Source: JBAZLV01 sp041650055 (GTDB lineage: Bacteria > Nitrospirota > UBA9217). From it: a stretch of DNA of 36,657 nt. Of this stretch, positions 1 to 8,804 are shown piece by piece. The stretch covers positions 1 to 36,657 of the forward strand of contig JBAZLV010000019.1 in NCBI GenBank assembly GCA_041650055.1. The letters run 5' to 3'. The notes beneath the pieces were generated by a model. That model was given only the letters and a program-made list of their open reading frames with translations, did not search any database and was not told the origin of the DNA. Numbering within the stretch: the first letter of the stretch is position 1; every line of letters begins with the position of its first letter. The translations under genes were made by a program, and so were the position numbers.

Positions 1-845
1 CCCAATTTAATGTATTCCTTCAGGCAGCGGAAACAGGGGGAGTTATCAAGGGGTTTGCAGCGCCGGGAATGGCTGCTCTTTCCCGTAAGGAACTGGATGA
101 TCTAACCGCTGAGGCAAAGATCTTCGGCGCAAAGGGTCTTGCATGGATTAAAATAACTGCTTCGGGATTCGAGTCTCCCATTGCAAAGTTCTTTCAGGAT
201 GGCCAGCTTCAAGCCGTCGCAGAACGACTCCAGGCAAAATCCGGAGACCTTGTGTTGTTTATTGCCGATAGCTATAAGGTTGCATCCGACACGCTTGGCT
301 ATCTTCGTCTGCTCATCGGAAGAAGATTGAATCTTATTGACGAACAGAAGCTGAACTTTCTGTGCGTAGTTGATTTTCCCTTGCTTGAGTGGAATGCAGA
401 AGAAAAACGCTATGAGGCCATGCATCATCCGTTTACGTCTCCGCGAGATGAGGATGTCGAGCTGTTAAAAACTGACCCGCTTAAGGTCAAAGCAAAGGCA
501 TATGACATCGTTTTAAACGGTTCAGAAATCGGTGGAGGCAGCATCCGGATCCACCGGTCGGAAATCCAGTCGCAAATGTTCAGCCTCTTGAATATTACAC
601 CAGAAGATGCCGGGAAAAAATTTGGTTTTCTTCTTGAAGCGCTTCAGTACGGCGCCCCGCCGCATGGAGGTCTTGCCTTCGGCCTGGACAGAATAACAGC
701 AATGTTATCAGGAGCAACCTCAATTCGCGATGTTATTGCGTTCCCGAAAACTCAGAAAGCGACGTGTCTTATGACCGATGCGCCCTCGTTTGTTTCGCCA
801 GCCCAGTTGAAGGAACTTTCTATCAAGTTGAATATTATTGAATAG
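1..845 (+). CDS. aspS: Aspartyl-tRNA synthetase, C-terminal part (5' end outside window)
   Basis: Class II aminoacyl-tRNA synthetase that charges tRNA-Asp in the cytoplasm. The reading frame is open from base 3 and enters from upstream, so the ATG at 69 is internal and the gene is cut by the window edge. The visible part starts in the bacterial insertion (GAD) domain (ETGGVIKGFAAPG), continues with DFPLLEW, and holds the catalytic-core motifs GSEIGGGSIRIH and the class II motif 3 GGLAFGLDR, followed by the typical bacterial tail IRDVIAFPKT. The length and ending are normal for bacterial AspRS. Whether it is the discriminating or non-discriminating form cannot be judged without the anticodon-binding domain. 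Confidence 0.97.
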   Translation, partial: QFNVFLQAAETGGVIKGFAAPGMAALSRKELDDLTAEAKIFGAKGLAWIKITASGFESPIAKFFQDGQLQAVAERLQAKSGDLVLFIADSYKVASDTLGYLRLLIGRRLNLIDEQKLNFLCVVDFPLLEWNAEEKRYEAMHHPFTSPRDEDVELLKTDPLKVKAKAYDIVLNGSEIGGGSIRIHRSEIQSQMFSLLNITPEDAGKKFGFLLEALQYGAPPHGGLAFGLDRITAMLSGATSIRDVIAFPKTQKATCLMTDAPSFVSPAQLKELSIKLNIIE

Positions 846-884
846 AAGAAAATACGGCAATCTCCACTTCCCTTAATTACGGGC

Positions 885-1394
885 ATGTCCACAAAGAAAA
901 ATAACATTATACTCATCGGAATGCCGGGAGCGGGAAAAAGCACGATAGGAATCATTCTGGCTAAATTTCTTTCTCGTGATTTTCTCGATACTGATGTCCT
1001 TATCCAGGTTACCGAGGGGCGATCTCTGCAGGATATCATTGATAAGGATGGATATCTGGCTTTACGCGCGATTGAAGAACGTGTCCTGCTTGACCTGCAT
1101 TGCAAAAATCATATCATTGCAACCGGCGGAAGCGCTGTGTATAGTAATGCTGCAATGGAATATCTGAAACAGGAAGGGATTGTTGTTTTTCTCGATGTCG
1201 ATATCGCTATTCTCAAAAAGAGACTTCAGGATATTCACTCGCGAGGGCTGGTAAAGCGGCCGGAGCAAAGCCTGGATGATTTATATGCTGAACGGCTTTG
1301 TCTTTATAAAAAATATGCCGATATCACCGTATTAAGTTCAAATTTATCTCAGGAAAATATCTGTGATGCTATTATAAAGCAATTAAATCAATAA
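885..1394 (+). CDS. aroK: Shikimate kinase
   Basis: Phosphorylates shikimate to shikimate-3-phosphate with ATP, fifth step of the chorismate pathway. The 169-aa length is normal. The Walker A motif GMPGAGKST is at residues 13-21, the shikimate-binding DTD follows at about residues 37-39, a GGS motif (usually GGG) is near residue 82, and the lid segment with RGLVKRP is near residues 119-125. It begins 40 bp after aspS in the same direction. No clear Shine-Dalgarno precedes this ATG, but the protein starts directly into the first beta strand, so the start is plausible. Family assignment is firm; the GGS variant is mildly unusual. Confidence 0.93.
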   Translation: MSTKKNNIILIGMPGAGKSTIGIILAKFLSRDFLDTDVLIQVTEGRSLQDIIDKDGYLALRAIEERVLLDLHCKNHIIATGGSAVYSNAAMEYLKQEGIVVFLDVDIAILKKRLQDIHSRGLVKRPEQSLDDLYAERLCLYKKYADITVLSSNLSQENICDAIIKQLNQ

Positions 1395-1423
1395 ATTAGC
1401 GCGCAAATTTTTTTTACCTTTGA

Positions 1424-1453
1424 CTTGACAATATCATGCTCATATTATATATA
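1424..1453 (+). promoter_or_regulatory. dnaJ promoter with HAIR-like HspR operator
   Basis: TTGACA at 1425-1430 and TATATA at 1448-1453 are separated by 17 bp, a good sigma-70 promoter. The -35 lies inside an imperfect palindrome CTTGACA (1424-1430), N7, GCTCATA (1438-1444). The 7-7-7 geometry equals the HAIR element bound by HspR (consensus CTTGAGT-N7-ACTCAAG) and 9 of 14 arm bases match. The promoter is seen directly; the operator role is inferred because hspR is two genes downstream in this operon. Confidence 0.6.
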
Positions 1454-1480
1454 TAAATCATATAAGATTAGGAGATGTCA

Positions 1481-2614
1481 ATGGCTGCTAAAAGAGATTT
1501 TTACGATATTTTAGGCGTTAAAAAAGATGCCACGGAAAGTGATATAAAAAAAGCATTTCGAAAGCTTGCAAGAAAATACCATCCTGATATCAATCCTGGC
1601 GATAAAACCGCAGAACAAAAATTCAAGGAATTAAATGAAGCATACGAAGTTTTATCTGACTCAAAGAAAAAACGACAGTATGACCAGTTCGGTCATATGG
1701 CATTTGAGCAGGGTTTTAATCCGAATGCCGGTTTTAACCAGGGCCAAGGTTTTGAGGGATTTACACAAGGAGGAGGATCGTTTTCCGGGGGAGGATTTGA
1801 GGATATATTCGGAAGCATTTTCGGTGAACGGCCGACCAGAACTCGAGGTCCTCAACGAGGTGAAGACATTACCTACGCTGTTGAAGTTGATTTCGAAGAC
1901 GCTCTCTTTGGAAGAACCATGCAGGTTGATGTCCGGCGAGATGTTCCCTGTACAATCTGCGGAGGAACGGGTTCGCAGGCCGGTTCATCTTCGGTAAGCT
2001 GTCCGACTTGTAAAGGCAAAGGAACCGTTGCGCAAGGAAGAGGTTTTATGCACTTTTCACAAACCTGTCCCACCTGTCATGGAACAGGAACCATGAATCC
2101 AAATCCATGCAGGACATGCAATGGAAAAGGCATTATATCGAAATCCGATAAAATTAACGTAAAAATTCCACCAGGAGTTGATAACGGTTCCCGGATTAGA
2201 GTTGCGGGAATGGGTGAACCAGGAACGCACGGAGGATTGCCAGGAGATATTTTTATTGTTACGAAGGTGCGGCCTCATTCCTATTTCGAGCGAAAAGGCG
2301 ATAATCTTTATTCTGAAGCACGAGTTACTGTGACTGAAGCTGCATTAGGTGCAAAGATTGAAATCCCTACCATTGATGGCATGGTTTCTCTTACCGTTCC
2401 GCCAGGAACTCAAACAGGCCAGCAGCTTAAACTGAAAGGGAAAGGGGTTCCTCATCTTGGTGGAAGCGGAAAAGGAGACCAGTATGTAACGGTCCGAGTG
2501 GTAACTCCCACAGAATTATCACAAAGAGAAGCAGAACTTTTACGAGAATTAGACCGGCTGCATCCTTCCAATCCGCGCAAGGATATTACGTTTCGAGGAT
2601 TCAGAAGAGGGTAA
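1481..2614 (+). CDS. dnaJ: Chaperone DnaJ
   Basis: Type I J-protein that delivers unfolded clients to DnaK and stimulates its ATPase. The J domain covers about residues 1-70 with the HPD motif (KYHPDINPG), then a Gly/Phe-rich linker, then four zinc-binding CxxCxGxG-type repeats (CTICGGTG, CPTCKGKG, CPTCHGTG, CRTCNGKG), then the C-terminal client-binding domain. The ATG at 1475 overlaps the end of the Shine-Dalgarno TAGGAG (1469-1474), so the start at 1481 with a 6-base spacer is preferred, giving 377 aa. It is first in the dnaJ-hspR-clpB operon. dnaK and grpE are not in this window. Confidence 0.97.
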   Translation: MAAKRDFYDILGVKKDATESDIKKAFRKLARKYHPDINPGDKTAEQKFKELNEAYEVLSDSKKKRQYDQFGHMAFEQGFNPNAGFNQGQGFEGFTQGGGSFSGGGFEDIFGSIFGERPTRTRGPQRGEDITYAVEVDFEDALFGRTMQVDVRRDVPCTICGGTGSQAGSSSVSCPTCKGKGTVAQGRGFMHFSQTCPTCHGTGTMNPNPCRTCNGKGIISKSDKINVKIPPGVDNGSRIRVAGMGEPGTHGGLPGDIFIVTKVRPHSYFERKGDNLYSEARVTVTEAALGAKIEIPTIDGMVSLTVPPGTQTGQQLKLKGKGVPHLGGSGKGDQYVTVRVVTPTELSQREAELLRELDRLHPSNPRKDITFRGFRRG

Positions 2615-2659
2615 TAGTACAACAAAACCCGCGAGCAGATAGTACGAGTGGAGTAAACC

Positions 2660-3034
2660 ATGGTTATTCGTGAACATCGTTTATTTATGATCAGCGTTGT
2701 TTCAGAAATGCTTGGCATTCATCCTCAGACATTGAGGCTCTATGAACGTCAAGGATTTATAAAACCCAAACGAACAGAAGGCAACACCCGACTGTATTCT
2801 GAAGAGGATGTCGAAAAGCTCGAAATGATTCTTCGATTAACACGGGACCTCGGGATTAATCTTGCCGGAGTCGAGGTTATTCTCTCGATGCGGGAAAAGA
2901 TGGAACAGATGCAGCACGAAATGCAGCAAACCATAGAAGAATTGAAAGAGCAGCTTGCCAGGGATATCCGCAGGCGTGAAGAATTAAATGCTCTCGTCCC
3001 GATTAAAAAGATTAAAGTCTCACGAAAAGAATAA
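2660..3034 (+). CDS. hspR: HspR, MerR-family heat-shock repressor
   Basis: DNA-binding repressor of heat-shock genes that uses DnaK as co-repressor in studied bacteria. The 124-aa protein opens with a MerR-type winged helix: the recognition segment HPQTLRLYERQG is followed by the wing with TEGNTRLYSEEDVEKL, then LGINLAGVEVIL, the signature that sets HspR apart from metal-sensing MerR proteins. A coiled coil rich in Met, Gln and Glu follows (about residues 75-110) and the tail is basic. There are no metal-binding cysteines. Position between dnaJ and clpB strongly supports the name. A GTGGAG ribosome site precedes the ATG. Confidence 0.93.
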   Translation: MVIREHRLFMISVVSEMLGIHPQTLRLYERQGFIKPKRTEGNTRLYSEEDVEKLEMILRLTRDLGINLAGVEVILSMREKMEQMQHEMQQTIEELKEQLARDIRRREELNALVPIKKIKVSRKE

Positions 3035-3098
3035 GAGTCAGCACCAGGGTACATAATGAAAGAAATTAAGGAAACACAGGCAATACGCGGAGGAATAT

Positions 3099-5678
3099 AT
3101 GGCACGTTTTGAAAAACTTACCATTAAGGCGCAGGAAGCTGTTCAAGCAGCGCAGGAAGAAGCAGGCAAACGGCATCATCAACAGGTGGAGCCTGAACAT
3201 ATTTTGCTTACGCTTATCAACCAGACGGATGGAGTCGTCCAGCCATTATTAAAAAAACTCGGCGCAGATGCAGGCAGCATCGTATCTGATATCGAAAAAG
3301 CGTTAGATCGACTTCCCAGGGTAGAAGGTCTTGTCCAGACCTATCTTTCTCCACGACTGAGCAAACTTTTTACCCTGGCGGAGCAGGAGGCTGAACGCCT
3401 GAAGGACGAGTATATCAGCACCGAACATCTTTTGATTGCAGCTGCGGAGGGAGATGGCCCTGCTCAAGATATTCTTACACAGCATAATGTTACCAGAGAC
3501 ATGATTTTTACGGTTTTGGTTGAAATACGAGGAAGCCAGCGCGTTACCGATCAAAATCCGGAAGATAAATATCAAGCGCTTACGCGTTATGGAAAAGACC
3601 TTACCGAGCTCGCGAGGCGCGGAAAACTCGATCCTGTGATCGGGCGAGATGAAGAAATACGCCGGGTCATACAGGTACTCTCGCGACGCACCAAAAACAA
3701 CCCGGTTCTCATCGGTGAGCCGGGCGTCGGTAAGACTGCCATTGCTGAAGGGTTGGCCCAGCGGATCGTGAGCGGAGATGTCCCGGAAGGATTAAGGGAC
3801 AAACGTGTTATTGCTCTCGATATGGGCGCTTTGATCGCAGGAGCAAAATACCGCGGTGAATTCGAAGATCGATTGAAAGCCGTTTTGAAAGAGGTGAGCG
3901 AGGAAAGCGGCAACGTGATTTTATTCATTGATGAACTGCATACCGTTGTTGGAGCAGGCGCGGCAGAAGGTTCTATGGATGCATCGAACATGTTAAAACC
4001 CGCGCTTGCACGAGGCGAGCTGCGCTGTGTCGGCGCAACTACATTAAACGAATATCGAAAATACATAGAAAAGGACCCTGCGCTCGAACGCCGGTTCCAA
4101 CCGGTTATCGTGCGAGAACCGTCAGTTGAAGACACGATTTCGATACTGCGCGGTCTCAAGGAACGATACGAAATTCATCATGGCGTGAAAATAAAAGATT
4201 CAGCACTCGTGAGTGCTGCGATCCTGTCTCACCGGTACATCGCGGATCGCTTTCTTCCTGACAAGGCGATTGACCTGATCGATGAAGCGGCGTCACGGCT
4301 CCGGATGGAGATTGACAGTATGCCGGCGGAACTCGATGCGGTCGAGCGCAGAATACGTCAGCTTGAAATTGAGCGTGAGGCTGTGAAAAAGGAACAGGAC
4401 CGGGCTTCCAAAGACCGACTTGCCGGCATTGAAAAAGAGCTGAAGGAACTTGACGAAAAAAGGAATTCGCTGAAAATCCAATGGCAGGCGGAAAAAGCGA
4501 GCATTCAGATGATACGAAACATCAAAGAACAGATTGAGCAGACGAGAATCGACGCTGATAAAGCTGAACGCCAGGGAAATCTCGGACAGGCAGCGGAACT
4601 TCGCTATGGAAAACTGCTCGAGCTCCAGAAACGGCTTGAATCCGAATCAGGAACGCTTGCTGAAGTACAAGCGAAGCAAAAAATATTGAAAGAAGAAGTA
4701 GACGACGAGGATATAGCCGAAATTGTATCCAAATGGACCGGCATCCCGGTGACCAGGATGCTCGAAGGAGAAATGCATAAACTTCTGCACATGGAAGAGC
4801 GGCTCCGGATGAGAGTTATCGGTCAGGATGAAGCCATTGTAGCGGTCTCTGATGCTGTCCGCCGTGCACGAGCAGGCATTCAGGACCCAAACCGGCCGAT
4901 CGGAAGTTTCATTTTTATGGGTCCAACAGGTGTCGGCAAGACAGAGCTTGCACGAGCGCTTGCAGGGTTTCTGTTCGACGACGAGCAAGCCATGGTCAGG
5001 ATTGATATGTCTGAATACCAGGAACGGCATACGGTTTCTCGGCTGATTGGAGCGCCTCCCGGGTATGTGGGTTATGATGAAGGCGGTCAATTAACTGAAG
5101 CAGTTCGGAGAAGACCTTATTCCGTCATTTTGTTCGACGAGATTGAAAAAGCGCATCCTGAAGTGTTCAATACGTTGCTTCAGCTTCTCGATGATGGAAG
5201 ATTGACGGATGGCCATGGCCGCACAGTTGATTTCAAGAATACCGTCATTATCATGACATCAAATATCGGGAGCCAGTATATCCAAGAGCTTCGGAATGAT
5301 GAACAGGAAATGCGGAGAAGGGTTACCGAAGCAATGCGGCAGCATTTCCGTCCGGAATTTTTAAACCGCGTTGATGATATAATTATTTTTCATCCACTCG
5401 ATCCAGATATCCTAAAGAAAATCGTGGAAATTCAGATAAGTCTTGTTCAGAAGCGTCTTGGGGATAAAAAAATAAGTATTGACCTGACGGATGCAGCCAA
5501 GGAACTTCTTGCTGAAGAAGGTTTTGATGTTGTTTTCGGCGCCCGACCGCTGAAACGGGTTATTCAACGGGACGTTTTAAATCCATTGGCCTCAAAAATT
5601 CTCTCCGGTGATGTGAAAGACGGAGCAAAAATTATCGTTGATCGAAAAGGAAGGAATTTGGAATTTCGCATTGCGTGA
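3099..5678 (+). CDS. clpB: ATP-dependent disaggregase ClpB
   Basis: Hexameric AAA+ unfoldase that rescues aggregated proteins with DnaK-DnaJ. The 859-aa length is standard. The Clp N domain spans about residues 1-145, the first AAA+ module has Walker A GEPGVGKT at 206-213 and Walker B with LFIDELHTV, the coiled-coil middle domain is about 400-520 and separates ClpB from ClpA or ClpC, and the second AAA+ module has GPTGVGKT and an IGAPPGYVGY pore loop. The start has a strong ribosome site (GCGGAGG, 7 bases upstream). It follows hspR by 64 bp with no terminator, so it is probably in the same HspR-controlled unit. Confidence 0.98.
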   Translation: MARFEKLTIKAQEAVQAAQEEAGKRHHQQVEPEHILLTLINQTDGVVQPLLKKLGADAGSIVSDIEKALDRLPRVEGLVQTYLSPRLSKLFTLAEQEAERLKDEYISTEHLLIAAAEGDGPAQDILTQHNVTRDMIFTVLVEIRGSQRVTDQNPEDKYQALTRYGKDLTELARRGKLDPVIGRDEEIRRVIQVLSRRTKNNPVLIGEPGVGKTAIAEGLAQRIVSGDVPEGLRDKRVIALDMGALIAGAKYRGEFEDRLKAVLKEVSEESGNVILFIDELHTVVGAGAAEGSMDASNMLKPALARGELRCVGATTLNEYRKYIEKDPALERRFQPVIVREPSVEDTISILRGLKERYEIHHGVKIKDSALVSAAILSHRYIADRFLPDKAIDLIDEAASRLRMEIDSMPAELDAVERRIRQLEIEREAVKKEQDRASKDRLAGIEKELKELDEKRNSLKIQWQAEKASIQMIRNIKEQIEQTRIDADKAERQGNLGQAAELRYGKLLELQKRLESESGTLAEVQAKQKILKEEVDDEDIAEIVSKWTGIPVTRMLEGEMHKLLHMEERLRMRVIGQDEAIVAVSDAVRRARAGIQDPNRPIGSFIFMGPTGVGKTELARALAGFLFDDEQAMVRIDMSEYQERHTVSRLIGAPPGYVGYDEGGQLTEAVRRRPYSVILFDEIEKAHPEVFNTLLQLLDDGRLTDGHGRTVDFKNTVIIMTSNIGSQYIQELRNDEQEMRRRVTEAMRQHFRPEFLNRVDDIIIFHPLDPDILKKIVEIQISLVQKRLGDKKISIDLTDAAKELLAEEGFDVVFGARPLKRVIQRDVLNPLASKILSGDVKDGAKIIVDRKGRNLEFRIA

Positions 5679-5747
5679 TTTCAATTTCCATGAAGGTTTT
5701 TTATAAAACTATGTGGCGACAAAAATATGGTTAAAAAAAAACTACTG

Positions 5748-5756
5748 TGATATACT
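5748..5756 (+). promoter_or_regulatory. Extended -10 promoter before the GAF-GGDEF gene
   Basis: TGATATACT is an extended -10 element (TGn plus TATACT) 41 bp upstream of the start at 5798. No good -35 is visible; the upstream tract is A-rich. It lies in the 119-bp gap after clpB, which shows no clear terminator. Confidence 0.4.
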
Positions 5757-5797
5757 TCTGGTAGATTTTTGATAGTTTTTAAACAGCAGGTGCCTGG

Positions 5798-6919
5798 ATG
5801 TCCAATTCAAACATAAAATCATCTTCAGTAAAAAAAGGGAAAACCGCAGGACAACGGCATGATTTTAAAACCCTTTTTTATCAAAAACTTACAGAAACCC
5901 ATCTTTTTTATGATATTGCAAAGATAATTGCTTCCGAATTGGAACCTTCCGAACTGATTCAAAAAATCATGGCTTCAATCGGGAAAACAGTGGTTTTTGA
6001 AGATGCGTCCCTGTACGTTATGAAAAAGGATCTGACAGGTCTTGAAGCGGTTTATCTGCATAATCCTCATTTTGTAACCGGCATGACGGAAACCATTCAT
6101 TTTGACGGAGGAGCACCTGGTATTATCGCCGCCAGCGGAGAACCATTGTTCCTTGAAGACACGACCTTTTTCGAGAGTTATCTCCATCATCCTGCAGAAC
6201 AAAAAAAACAAGGGTGTTACATCGGCATTCCATTGAAAAATGAAAATCACGTGGAAGGGGTCATTGGATTCAGCCATAAAAAACCAAAAGCATTTCAGGT
6301 AAGAGATTTTGATCTTTTGCGTACGCTGTCTCATTTGATATCGACCGGACTTGAAAAAGCGGAGCTCTTTAGAAAAACCCTGGAACTCGCGCGGGTCGAT
6401 GAATTGACCGGGCTCCTCAATTACCGGGTGCTTATAGAAAAATTAGAAGAGGAAATCAGGAGAAAAGTTCGTACTGACAGAGAATTTTCGTTCATTATGA
6501 TTGATATTGATGATTTTAAGCGCATCAATGACCGGTACGGGCATCTTGAAGGAAGCAGTTTGATAGCTCAAATGGGTCCTTTGCTGAAGGCCGCAGTGAG
6601 AACCGGAAGCACTGATACCTGTTTTCGGTATGGAGGAGAAGAGTTTTCGGTGATTCTCGCTGAAACAGATATCGAAGAAGCGCTGGCTGTTGCGGAGCGG
6701 GTTCGTCAGGCAGTTGATGAGTATCCTTTTACCGTAAAATTAGCACACCCTTCCGAACAGGTAACCATCAGCCTTGGCGTGTCCACCATGGAGCAGGGGA
6801 ATGTAAAATCAGTTCCCGAATTGATTCATGAAGCCGATATTGCCTTGTATCGTTCCAAAGCCCTTGGTAAAAACCGAGTAACCGGTTATTGTGAATCCTT
6901 AACCATGCCGCAATTTTGA
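5798..6919 (+). CDS. GAF-GGDEF protein, probable diguanylate cyclase
   Basis: Predicted to make cyclic di-GMP from two GTP in response to a signal sensed by its GAF domain. The 373-aa protein has a basic N-terminus without a signal peptide, a GAF domain at about residues 35-195, and a GGDEF domain at about 200-365 starting with the usual VDELTGLLN. The active-site loop is RYGGEEF, a catalytically competent variant. The inhibitory RxxD site five residues upstream reads GSTD, so product inhibition through the classical I-site is probably absent. No EAL domain or membrane segment is present, so it is cytosolic. It is a single gene between clpB and a TrxR-like gene. Confidence 0.92.
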   Translation: MSNSNIKSSSVKKGKTAGQRHDFKTLFYQKLTETHLFYDIAKIIASELEPSELIQKIMASIGKTVVFEDASLYVMKKDLTGLEAVYLHNPHFVTGMTETIHFDGGAPGIIAASGEPLFLEDTTFFESYLHHPAEQKKQGCYIGIPLKNENHVEGVIGFSHKKPKAFQVRDFDLLRTLSHLISTGLEKAELFRKTLELARVDELTGLLNYRVLIEKLEEEIRRKVRTDREFSFIMIDIDDFKRINDRYGHLEGSSLIAQMGPLLKAAVRTGSTDTCFRYGGEEFSVILAETDIEEALAVAERVRQAVDEYPFTVKLAHPSEQVTISLGVSTMEQGNVKSVPELIHEADIALYRSKALGKNRVTGYCESLTMPQF

Positions 6920-6975
6920 ATCACTACCTATAACTTCTTCCTTGCATCTCAATTTGCCTGCCTCTTGAACCAGCG

Positions 6976-7004
6976 TTGACTTGTTTCCTGCTCTTCAGTA
7001 CAAT
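6976..7004 (+). promoter_or_regulatory. Sigma-70 type promoter of the TrxR-like gene
   Basis: TTGACT (6976-6981), 17-bp spacer, TACAAT (6999-7004), followed by a strong ribosome site AAAGGAGG 7 bases before the ATG at 7037. Spacing and motif quality are good. Confidence 0.65.
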
Positions 7005-7036
7005 TATCCACAAACATTCTTAAAGGAGGAAACGGG

Positions 7037-7972
7037 ATGGCGCAATCTTACGACGCAATTATTATTGGAGCAGGGCCGGCAGGACTGACTGCCGCGATTT
7101 ATCTTGGACGGGCAGGACAAAAATGTGTTGTACTTGAGAAAGATTTTGTCGGAGGATATACGGCAAAAATCGCGCACATTGAAAATTATCCCGGATATGA
7201 ATCGATTAATGGGATGGATCTTACTAAAACCATGGCAAAGCAGGCAGAAACATTTGGTGCTCTAATCCAGTATCCTGTCGAGGTCGTGAATCTTGATCTT
7301 CAACACCAGATGAAGCGAATACGTACACGCGAGGAAGACTATGAAGCTCCTGTTGTGATTATCGCGATCGGAGTTGCTCGGAAAAAATTGGAAATTCCCG
7401 GCGCCAGTGATTTTCTCGGAAAGGGAGTTTCCTATTGCGCTACCTGCGATGGCGCATTTTTCCGCGGGAAAACGGTTGCGGTGATCGGCGCCGAGGACGA
7501 GGCTGCTGAAGAAGCGCTTCATCTTGCAGAGCTTGCTGAAAAAGTGATTTTGATACCGCACAAAAAACCATCGATTGTTGAATCACTCGAGGCACGGCTT
7601 ATGGCAAAGCCGCAGATAGAAATCCATCCTGTTGCTCAAATCAAGGAAATTATCGGCGAGGACGTGGTTACCGGTCTGACAATCATTCAGGAAGAACAGG
7701 AATCAACTTTGAAAGTTGATGGTGCTTTTATTGCAATGGGTTCAACCCCGATATCATCGCTTATCCAGAATGCAGGGGGTGGGGTCGATGACCGCGGCAT
7801 TCTGGTTGTGGACAGAAATCAGCGAACAAATATTGATGGCATGTATGCAGCAGGCGACTGCACCGGCGGCGGAATGCAGATTGTCTGCGCTGCGGGAGAG
7901 GGGGCGGTCGCCGGAATGCGAGCAGCCGCATATCTCAGGAAGATAAAAGGCACCAGGCAACCGGCGCCTTAA
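7037..7972 (+). CDS. Thioredoxin-reductase-like FAD oxidoreductase with atypical nucleotide site
   Basis: Low-molecular-weight thioredoxin reductase fold: FAD motif GAGPAG at residues 11-16, IENYPG at 48-53, redox pair CATC (C134 and C137) in the second domain, and the C-terminal FAD motif AAGDC at 271-275. It should pass electrons to a thioredoxin-like disulfide partner. The oddity is the second nucleotide-binding site: the canonical GGGDSA glycine motif is replaced by GAEDEA (151-156), and the HRRxxxRA element that binds the NADPH phosphate is replaced by PHKKPSIVE. Family members without these features include ferredoxin- or flavin-dependent forms, so the electron donor may not be NADPH. 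No thioredoxin gene is adjacent. The 311-aa length is normal. Confidence 0.85.
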   Translation: MAQSYDAIIIGAGPAGLTAAIYLGRAGQKCVVLEKDFVGGYTAKIAHIENYPGYESINGMDLTKTMAKQAETFGALIQYPVEVVNLDLQHQMKRIRTREEDYEAPVVIIAIGVARKKLEIPGASDFLGKGVSYCATCDGAFFRGKTVAVIGAEDEAAEEALHLAELAEKVILIPHKKPSIVESLEARLMAKPQIEIHPVAQIKEIIGEDVVTGLTIIQEEQESTLKVDGAFIAMGSTPISSLIQNAGGGVDDRGILVVDRNQRTNIDGMYAAGDCTGGGMQIVCAAGEGAVAGMRAAAYLRKIKGTRQPAP

Positions 7973-7980
7973 AATGCAGA

Positions 7981-8009
7981 TTGACCCGGAAAGCATAAAG
8001 AGGTATCAT
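7981..8009 (+). promoter_or_regulatory. Possible promoter of tolQRA(B)
   Basis: TTGACC (7981-7986), 17-bp spacer, TATCAT (8004-8009). A second TTGACC with a poorer TATCGG follows at about 8050. The first is the better candidate and would leave an approximately 70-base leader before tolQ. Confidence 0.45.
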
Positions 8010-8087
8010 CTTTTCTAACGCATATTTAAAAAACGGCGTGTGCATGTTTCTTGACCTGTACTTATACTTACGATATCGGAGGTTTTC

Positions 8088-8804
8088 ATGCTTAGCATAA
8101 CTGCCGTGCCTGGATTGGGCACGGGTGCGCTCGGTCTTTTTTCAGACATCGGATGGGTTGGAAAAGGAATTACTATTACGCTTATGGGTTTTTCCATTGT
8201 TTCGTGGGCAATGATTTTGATGAAGTATCAATTTTTAAGAAAATCTGAAAAAGAATCGCATGATTTTCTTGCGACGTTTCGGAAAACGAAAAAAGTTTCC
8301 GAGCTCCTCATGCACGCGGAAGCACGAAAATACAGTCCGCTTGCGGCTCTTTTTGTAGAAGGACATCGTGAGGCAGAGACCATCATCAAAACACTTCCGA
8401 CTCAGGGAGTAACTGACGAAGAACGGGCGATTCTGGCGACCGAGCTGGAACGGCTGCTGAAAATAACGACCCAGGATGAAATTTCATATATGGAGCGCTA
8501 TCTTGCATTTTTAGGAACAACCGGTACCGTCGGACCGCTTCTCGGTCTTTTCGGGACCGTATGGGGAATCATGGATGCATTTTACGGTATCGGACTGAAA
8601 GGAGCAGGAGATATCGGCGCACTTGCTCCAGGACTTGCCGCAGCACTGATCTGCACGATCTCCGGATTATTCGTGGCGATTCCTGCGGTGATCGCCTATA
8701 ATTATTTTTCTGACAAAATACGAAACATTGCGATTCGGTGCGACTCGTTCTCGATGGAATTTCTGAGCTTTGTTGAGCGTCATATTGTTCGAGGCCGCTC
8801 ATGA
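8088..8804 (+). CDS. tolQ: TolQ, proton-channel subunit of the Tol-Pal system
   Basis: Inner-membrane MotA/TolQ/ExbB family protein that, with TolR, converts the proton gradient into force for TolA and outer-membrane constriction at division. The 238-aa protein has one N-terminal membrane helix near residues 20-45, a cytoplasmic domain, and two C-terminal helices containing GTTGTVGPLLGLFGTVWGIM and LAPGLAAALICTISGLFVAI, the channel-lining signature. A GGAGG ribosome site is 6 bases from the ATG. It overlaps tolR by the 4 bases ATGA. TolQ is preferred over ExbB because TolA- and TolB-type genes follow. Confidence 0.93.
   Translation: MLSITAVPGLGTGALGLFSDIGWVGKGITITLMGFSIVSWAMILMKYQFLRKSEKESHDFLATFRKTKKVSELLMHAEARKYSPLAALFVEGHREAETIIKTLPTQGVTDEERAILATELERLLKITTQDEISYMERYLAFLGTTGTVGPLLGLFGTVWGIMDAFYGIGLKGAGDIGALAPGLAAALICTISGLFVAIPAVIAYNYFSDKIRNIAIRCDSFSMEFLSFVERHIVRGRS

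Noticed and set aside
3587..4159. Long minus-strand open frame inside clpB
   Set aside because: It lies opposite a strongly conserved ClpB ATPase module, has no ribosome site, and its Ser/Arg/Pro-rich composition is that of an antisense frame.
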